9,467 nucleotides of DNA from Tatlockia sp. (GTDB lineage Bacteria > Cyanobacteriota > Cyanobacteriia > Cyanobacteriales > Chroococcidiopsidaceae): NCBI GenBank assembly GCA_013698215.1, contig JACCVJ010000454.1:1-9467 (forward strand), read 5' to 3'. The notes under the pieces were generated by a model that saw only the letters and a program-made list of their open reading frames with translations, made no database searches and was not told where the DNA came from. Position numbers and translations under genes: made by a program. Position 1 is the first letter of the stretch, and each line of letters starts with the position of its first letter. Below, one piece after another: positions 5,364 to 9,467 of this stretch.

Positions 5364-6752
5364 ATGGTAGCAGTAGCAATTTTAGCGGCGGGACGCGGAA
5401 CTCGAATGAAATCCAACTTACCTAAAGTTTTACACTCTTTGGGTGGGCAGAGTTTGGTCGAAAGAGTATTGGATAGTTTGCAGACAATTTCTCTGCAACG
5501 GCGGATGATAATTGTGGGTTATCAAGCCCAAGAGGTAAAAACAGTTTTGCAGGAAAAACCCACCTCTCTGCTTTTGCCAGAATTGGAGTTTATCGAGCAG
5601 ACAAAACAATTAGGTACAGGTCATGCTATTCAACAGGTAATTCCTCATTTAGAAGGGTTTACGGGGGATTTACTGGTTTTAAATGGCGATGTACCACTTT
5701 TAAGACCTGAAACTATTAAACAGTTGTTAGAGGCTCATCAAGAGCATCAAAACGCCGCGACAATTCTTACCGCCCAATTGCCCAATCCTCAGGGCTACGG
5801 ACGGGTATTTTGCAATGGACAAAATATCATTAAAGAAATTGTTGAAGATCGAGACTGTACCGCCGCCCAAAAACAAAATCGTCGCATTAATGCTGGAGTT
5901 TATTGTTTTAACTGGTCAAAATTGATGGAGGTGCTGCCGCACTTGCAAGCAAATAACGATCAGCAAGAATATTACTTGACTGATGCTGTAAATCAGTTAG
6001 AGCAAGTAATGGCGGTGGATGTGGAAGATTATCAAGAAATGCTGGGAATCAACGATCGCGAACAACTAGCCGCCGCCTACGAGATTTTGCAAAAACGAGT
6101 GAAATCAAAATGGATGAAGGCAGGGGTGACAATGGTAGATCCCCAAAGCATTACGATTGATGACACGGTAAAATTGCACCCAGATGTAATTATTGAACCG
6201 CAAACTCATTTGCGGGGCAATACAGAAATTAAGTCTGGCTGTAAAATTGGGCCTGGAAGTTTAATTGAAAATAGTCTAATTAGTGAAAATGTGACTGTTT
6301 TGTATTCGGTAGTTGTCAATAGTGTTGTTAATAGCAATAGTCAAATTGGCCCCTATACTCATTTGCGTACCGCCGTTGAAGTTGGTGCTGGCTGCCGATT
6401 AGGAAATTTTGTAGAATTGAAAAAAACAAAATTAGGCAGTGGGACTAATGTCGCTCATTTGGCTTATTTGGGTGATGCTACTTTAGGAGAAAAGGTTAAT
6501 GTGGGTGCAGGGACAATTACGGCTAATTATGACGGCGTAAACAAGCATTCAACTAAAATAGGCGATCGCACAAAAACCGGGGCAAATAGCGTTTTAGTCG
6601 CGCCGTTAACTATCGGTAACGATGTCTATATTGCCGCCGGATCTACTGTTACTCAAGACGTGCCGGATGATTGCTTGGTTATTGGGCGCAGTCGGCAGGT
6701 AATTAAGCGTGGTTGGCGCATGAAAACACCAGAAGTCACTGAAGCAAATTAA
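5364..6752 (+). CDS. glmU: Bifunctional UDP-N-acetylglucosamine pyrophosphorylase / glucosamine-1-phosphate N-acetyltransferase
   Basis: 462 residues, normal family length. It makes UDP-GlcNAc for peptidoglycan and outer-membrane glycolipids in two steps: acetylation of glucosamine-1-phosphate, then uridylyl transfer. The N-terminal uridylyltransferase domain (1 to about 230) has the nucleotide-binding loop LAAGRGTRMKSNLPKVLH (7-24), GTGHA (84-88), the metal-binding D109 in NGDVPLL, YGRV (145-148) and the conserved RINAGVY (174-180). A helical linker (about 231-255) leads to a left-handed beta-helix of hexapeptide repeats (about 258-440). That carries RLGNFVELKKTKLG (345-358), the acetyltransfer catalytic H365 in NVAHLAYLGD, and the acetyl-CoA-binding NVGAGTITANYDG (379-391). 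The start is set by the family N-terminus (MVAVAILAAGRGTRMK). The stop overlaps that of the convergent asparaginase gene within a TTAA. Identification is firm. Confidence 0.97.
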   Translation: MVAVAILAAGRGTRMKSNLPKVLHSLGGQSLVERVLDSLQTISLQRRMIIVGYQAQEVKTVLQEKPTSLLLPELEFIEQTKQLGTGHAIQQVIPHLEGFTGDLLVLNGDVPLLRPETIKQLLEAHQEHQNAATILTAQLPNPQGYGRVFCNGQNIIKEIVEDRDCTAAQKQNRRINAGVYCFNWSKLMEVLPHLQANNDQQEYYLTDAVNQLEQVMAVDVEDYQEMLGINDREQLAAAYEILQKRVKSKWMKAGVTMVDPQSITIDDTVKLHPDVIIEPQTHLRGNTEIKSGCKIGPGSLIENSLISENVTVLYSVVVNSVVNSNSQIGPYTHLRTAVEVGAGCRLGNFVELKKTKLGSGTNVAHLAYLGDATLGEKVNVGAGTITANYDGVNKHSTKIGDRTKTGANSVLVAPLTIGNDVYIAAGSTVTQDVPDDCLVIGRSRQVIKRGWRMKTPEVTEAN

Positions 6753-7690
6753 CCCTCCAGGCAACCTGTAAGCGCACCTTCATCACTTTCTAAAGTGTCG
6801 CCAATTTTCTCGCCATCGTGGAAAGCAGCTAGTAATACTTCACTGGTTTTTCCCCAAGCGATCGCTCCTGTGGCATCTAGAGCGATCGCTCCTAAATCTC
6901 TTTGATTTTTGTGGGCTTCAGCAAAAGTACGCTTCATCGCCTCGTGTAAAGACAACCCATCAGTGACGCGCACGACAATTCGGGCGGCTAAACATTCATC
7001 GATGATATCTTCACCGATTCCCGTACAGCTAACAGCGGCGTGGATGGTGGCATAATTTCCCGCAGGCATTGCCGAATCGCTAACTCTGCCTATGCGTTCA
7101 AATCCTTTACCCCCTGTTGATGTGCCTACTGCCAAATTTCCCTGGCTGTCGAGGACGACAACGCCAATTGTACCGCGTCCGGCATTTTCGACTAATTCTG
7201 GTTCTGCGACTACTCCTGCCATCGTTTTCACAAAATTTTCTTGGCGCTCCTGCATCCATTCTTCTAGGCGCAGTTCGGTGAGGGGATTGTAGAGCGGTAT
7301 TTGTAATTCCCTGAGCAATTCGGCGGAGCCATAATCAGATAAAACGCGATCGGGAGAATTTTGTAAGTAGGACGCTAAATCAATGGGGTGTTGTACCCTT
7401 GATACATTAATAGCACCGCTAAAGCGCTGACTTGTTCCATCCATTAAGGCGGCGCTCATGCGGATTTGTCCATCAGATTGCAGTACCGAACCCGTCCCGG
7501 CATTGAAGCGGGGATCGTCTTCTAATAACTGACAACCCAACACCACTGCATCGCTGGCTTTTGCTCCTGACTTCAACAGTGCATACACTTGTTCGATAAC
7601 TTGGTTGAGGCTGCGTCTAACAGATTCTACTCCGCCTTTTCCTTTTAACGAACTCCCCGCCCCACCATGAATAATTAACTTAGGCTGCAC
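6749..7690 (-). CDS. Isoaspartyl peptidase / plant-type L-asparaginase (Ntn-hydrolase)
   Basis: Hydrolyses isoaspartyl dipeptides and L-asparagine; family members self-cleave to expose an N-terminal catalytic threonine. With the GTG start at 7690 the protein has 313 residues. The N-terminal KLIIHGGAG and RFNAGTGSVL are family motifs. The autocleavage site is the G-T in GRGTIGVVVLD, making T174 the nucleophile. R202 and D205 in GRVSDS are the expected substrate ligands, spaced as T179/R207/D210 in E. coli IaaA. I prefer GTG 7690: GGAG lies 7 bases upstream and the protein then begins VQPKLIIHGG, directly at the conserved strand. An in-frame TTG at 7717 would add nine residues but has no good binding site. 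A DUF2256 gene ends 45 bases upstream on the same strand, so they are probably co-transcribed. Its 3' end overlaps the convergent glmU stop by 4 bases. Confidence 0.92.
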   Translation of the reverse strand: MQPKLIIHGGAGSSLKGKGGVESVRRSLNQVIEQVYALLKSGAKASDAVVLGCQLLEDDPRFNAGTGSVLQSDGQIRMSAALMDGTSQRFSGAINVSRVQHPIDLASYLQNSPDRVLSDYGSAELLRELQIPLYNPLTELRLEEWMQERQENFVKTMAGVVAEPELVENAGRGTIGVVVLDSQGNLAVGTSTGGKGFERIGRVSDSAMPAGNYATIHAAVSCTGIGEDIIDECLAARIVVRVTDGLSLHEAMKRTFAEAHKNQRDLGAIALDATGAIAWGKTSEVLLAAFHDGEKIGDTLESDEGALTGCLEG

Positions 7691-7697
7691 CTTTGAA

Positions 7698-7701
7698 CTC
7701 C
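7698..7701 (-). promoter_or_regulatory. Shine-Dalgarno that decides the asparaginase start
   Basis: GGAG on the minus strand, 7 bases before the GTG at 7690. This near-ideal spacing favours the GTG over the longer TTG-started frame from 7717. Confidence 0.65.
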
Positions 7702-7735
7702 AGACGTTTGCTTGCAAGTATACTAAATTGCGCTC

Positions 7736-7885
7736 TTACTGCGAACTTGTGCTTTTACGACGGCGACAACGTTCCGAGCAGTATTTCACATCATCCCAGC
7801 AATCAGCCCATTTTTTGCGCCAAGTAAAAGGACGCTGACATACAGGACAAATTTTTGTCGGTAAATCGGATTTAGAGTAGGGCAT
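7736..7885 (-). CDS. DUF2256 small zinc-finger protein
   Basis: A 49-residue protein that I translated by hand (MPYSKSDLPTKICPVCQRPF at its N-terminus). Cysteines at C13 and C16 (CPVC) and C36 and C40 (CSERC) form a probable zinc site; C29 is a further cysteine. The stretch FTWRKKWADCWDDVKYCSER (20-39) is the hallmark of DUF2256, a widespread family of unknown function. The C-terminus is very basic (RCRRRK), suggesting nucleic-acid contact, which is inference. It is divergent from trmJ with 36 bases between starts and lies 45 bases upstream of the asparaginase gene in the same direction. It sits in the same reading frame as the asparaginase, separated by its TAA (7736-7738). No strong ribosome binding site is visible. 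The family call is solid; the function is unknown. Confidence 0.88.
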   Translation of the reverse strand: MPYSKSDLPTKICPVCQRPFTWRKKWADCWDDVKYCSERCRRRKSTSSQ

Positions 7886-7921
7886 AGCAGTTTTAATCGT
7901 ACATCTTCTTTAATTTTACAA

Positions 7922-8683
7922 ATGTTTACGAAAGCACAAAAACTAGCATCGGTACGAATTGTTTTAGTAGAACCTGCGGGCGATCGCAATGTCGGCGCGA
8001 TTTCTAGAGTGATGAAAAATTTTGGTTTACAGCAGCTAGTTTTAGTTAATCCCCAGTGCGATCCCCAGTCGGAAGAAGCGCGACGTGCGGCGGTTCACGC
8101 CGGAGAAGTTTTAGCAGCACAGCAAGTAGTACCAACGCTAAAAGATGCTTTACAGGGCTGCGTAAGGGCGATCGCTACTACAGCCCGCGATCGCGAGAGA
8201 TCGCCTCTTGAACACCCCCATACGGCTTTACCATGGCTACTAGAAACACCCCTTGAGCAACCCTCCGCCCTAATTTTTGGGCCTGAATGTCGTGGATTGA
8301 GCAATCAAGAATTAAACTATGCTCAACGCTTTGTTCGCATTCCCTCTAACCCCGATTATTCGTCGCTCAACTTGGCGCAGGCGGTGGCTGTTTGCTGTTA
8401 CGAACTAACACAATCGGTAGACTTTTCAATTAGCGATCGCCCCCTACCCCTCGACTATGCTGCCATTGAAGAATTAGAAGGCTATTACCAGCACTTGCAA
8501 GCGGTTTTGCTTACCATTGGCTATGTTTATCCTCACACCGCCGCTAGTCGGATGGAGAAATTTCGCCAAATTTTTAACCGCGCTCATCTTGACAAAGCCG
8601 AACTAAGTATGCTAAGGGGTATCTTAACTCAAATGCAGTGGGCATTACAGAAAAATGCTGAAAGCTTAGAAGATAAGTTATAA
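7922..8683 (+). CDS. trmJ: tRNA (cytidine/uridine-2'-O-)-methyltransferase, SPOUT family, TrmJ type
   Basis: 253 residues. It 2'-O-methylates the ribose of position 32 in the tRNA anticodon loop using S-adenosylmethionine. The SPOUT knot motifs are all present: motif 1 with N23 in PAGDRNVGAISRVMKNFG (18-35), motif 2 FGPECRGLSNQEL (119-131), and motif 3 IPSNPDYSSLNLAQAVAVCCYEL (140-162). ATTARDRE (85-92) is characteristic of TrmJ rather than TrmH or RlmB. The C-terminal helical extension (about 180-245, with MEKFRQIFNRAHLDKAE and MLRGILTQ) is also TrmJ-like. The ATG at 7922 fits the family N-terminus; no clear Shine-Dalgarno precedes it. The gene carries four HIP1 sites, the most of any gene here. 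Substrate specificity (Cm32, Um32 or both) cannot be read from sequence. Confidence 0.92.
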   Translation: MFTKAQKLASVRIVLVEPAGDRNVGAISRVMKNFGLQQLVLVNPQCDPQSEEARRAAVHAGEVLAAQQVVPTLKDALQGCVRAIATTARDRERSPLEHPHTALPWLLETPLEQPSALIFGPECRGLSNQELNYAQRFVRIPSNPDYSSLNLAQAVAVCCYELTQSVDFSISDRPLPLDYAAIEELEGYYQHLQAVLLTIGYVYPHTAASRMEKFRQIFNRAHLDKAELSMLRGILTQMQWALQKNAESLEDKL

Positions 8684-8749
8684 GTTTGGCAGTGCTAAAA
8701 CTTTTTATCAGCAGATCGCCGCATCAGAGTTTTTAGATGGTAATAACAT

Positions 8750-8779
8750 TTAGTAGTTCGTGGTAGCTTGTGCTACTAA
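8750..8779. repeat. Overlapping inverted repeats downstream of trmJ
   Basis: Outer arms TTAGTAG (8750-8756) and CTACTAA (8773-8779), and an alternative inner hairpin GTAGC-TTGT-GCTAC (8763-8776), compete for the same right arm. They lie 66 bases after the trmJ stop. Without a following T-run this is a poor intrinsic terminator, but it may mark the end of the trmJ message. The rest of the 168-base gap shows no other feature besides the ribosome binding site at its end. Confidence 0.35.
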
Positions 8780-8841
8780 TTGAGCATTAAAGTTAAGCAT
8801 CAAGTATTTTTTAAAGATTTATTGTCAATTATTAGGTGTGA

Positions 8842-8845
8842 GGAG
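8842..8845 (+). promoter_or_regulatory. Shine-Dalgarno deciding a GTG start
   Basis: GGAG within GAGGAG (8840-8845), 6 bases before the GTG at 8852. It supports the GTG as the start of the gene that runs off the right edge. Confidence 0.65.
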
Positions 8846-8851
8846 TTAGGC

Positions 8852-9467
8852 GTGGAACAGCCGTTAGCAAAAAACAAATCGCTGGGATCGCAATTTAAGG
8901 GTTATTCTTTCAGAAATGAAGGGAGTAAAACCGCCCAAAGTATCAGTCAAGATATTAAAATTCCTGATAAGAATGAAAATTTGCAGCCAACAGCCGCAAG
9001 GGATACCTCAAATCCTAAAGTAGAGCTAGGTGGGCAAACTAAGGTTGAAATAGCAGCAGTGAAGGGCAAATCGCGATCGCGTCCAGGACATTTACAACCC
9101 CAAGCGGCGCTCAATAACCGACGGGCAAATCCATCGCCGCCAACTACCGCACAGAAAAAAGTAGCACCACCGCCAGCTTTAAAACGTCCCGTAAAGCGCA
9201 AGAAATCTCCGGGAATAGTGGTGTATGCTTTACGCCTACTAATTTTTGGCATGGGAACTTGGGTAATTGCCGGGACTTTGTTATCGGCGCTAAATCCGGC
9301 AACTCGGATGAATCAACAAGCAAAAGAAAAGCTCGATCGACCCATTGCCAAAGCAGAGCCGATTGTAGTCGTGCCGCCAGCAATCAAGCTAAATCAAGAA
9401 ATTATGCCCTTAAAAGCTGCTGTACAGCAATTAGGAGCGAAGAATAAGGGACTAACGCCGGGAGCTT
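8852..9467 (+). CDS. Membrane-anchored protein, probable class A beta-lactamase-like serine hydrolase, 3' end cut by the window edge
   Basis: An open frame of 205 codons from GTG 8852 to the window edge with no stop. Residues 1 to about 118 are polar, low in hydrophobics and rich in Lys, Arg, Gln, Pro and Ala (for example KKVAPPPALKRPVKRKKSPG, 101-120), so probably a disordered cytoplasmic tail. A single hydrophobic segment at about 121-147 (IVVYALRLLIFGMGTWVIAG within it) would anchor the protein. Positive residues just before it predict the rest outside. A linker follows (about 148-180), then PLKAAVQQLGAKNKGLTPGA at the right edge. That resembles the start of the extracytoplasmic catalytic domain of cyanobacterial beta-lactamase-like serine hydrolases. 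The catalytic SxxK lies beyond the window, so activity cannot be judged. The start is supported by a good Shine-Dalgarno. The coding frame is confident; the family call is tentative. Confidence 0.68.
   Translation, partial: MEQPLAKNKSLGSQFKGYSFRNEGSKTAQSISQDIKIPDKNENLQPTAARDTSNPKVELGGQTKVEIAAVKGKSRSRPGHLQPQAALNNRRANPSPPTTAQKKVAPPPALKRPVKRKKSPGIVVYALRLLIFGMGTWVIAGTLLSALNPATRMNQQAKEKLDRPIAKAEPIVVVPPAIKLNQEIMPLKAAVQQLGAKNKGLTPGA

Noticed and set aside
7092..7292. 66-residue plus-strand frame
   Set aside because: Antisense to the asparaginase region that contains the catalytic threonine; no domain or binding site of its own.
7688..7885. Read-through fusion of DUF2256 to the asparaginase, since they are in frame
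   Set aside because: A plain TAA separates them, the asparaginase has its own strong ribosome binding site, and nothing suggests recoding.
7786..7989. 67-residue minus-strand frame across the trmJ start
   Set aside because: It overlaps the DUF2256 gene in another frame and the 5' end of trmJ; both of these have clear family signatures.
8947..9383. Minus-strand frames (101 and 79 residues) near the right edge
   Set aside because: The plus frame from GTG 8852 is open throughout, has a good Shine-Dalgarno, a membrane segment and HIP1 in frame. The minus frames are its shadows.

Overview
The window looks like chromosomal DNA of a cyanobacterium. The palindrome GCGATCGC (HIP1, typical of cyanobacterial genomes) occurs 15 times by eye, always inside coding sequence. 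Several proteins also read like cyanobacterial family members: a LabA-like NYN protein, a stand-alone MnmD-type methyltransferase, GlmU and a DUF2256 protein. The genus cannot be fixed from sequence alone. Genes are moderately GC-balanced, while the gaps and the LabA-like gene are clearly AT-rich.

Layout. Positions 1-1310 (minus) hold leuA, cut at its 3' end by the window edge. Just upstream on the same strand is an AT-rich labA-like NYN nuclease-fold gene (1349-1870). A 350-base AT-rich gap follows, with short repeated motifs. Positions 2221-3045 (minus) encode an SseA-type sulfurtransferase, head to head with an mnmD-like tRNA methyltransferase (3056-3928, plus); their start codons are only 10 bases apart. 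A second AT-rich gap (3929-4281) carries several palindromes and a TGTA-N8-TACA sequence resembling an NtcA site. It precedes a receiver/HD-GYP response regulator (4282-5289). glmU (5364-6752) runs convergently into an isoaspartyl peptidase/asparaginase gene (6749-7690, minus), and the two stop codons share a TTAA. Upstream of the asparaginase is a 49-residue zinc-finger DUF2256 gene (7736-7885, minus), divergent from trmJ (7922-8683, plus). After a 168-base gap, a GTG-started gene (8852 to the end, plus) encodes a membrane-anchored protein. It is probably the N-terminus of a class A beta-lactamase-like serine hydrolase.

Themes. Most genes are housekeeping: leucine biosynthesis, UDP-GlcNAc supply for the cell wall, tRNA wobble and anticodon-loop modification (mnmD, trmJ), sulfur transfer, and turnover of isoaspartyl peptides. 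The signalling genes are the HD-GYP regulator (cyclic-di-GMP breakdown) and the LabA-like protein. I see no phage, transposon, CRISPR, toxin-antitoxin or defence island, and no clearly new multi-gene system. The points most worth a second look are the 10-base divergent sulfurtransferase/mnmD junction, the NtcA-like site, the compositionally odd labA-like gene, and the DUF2256-asparaginase pair.
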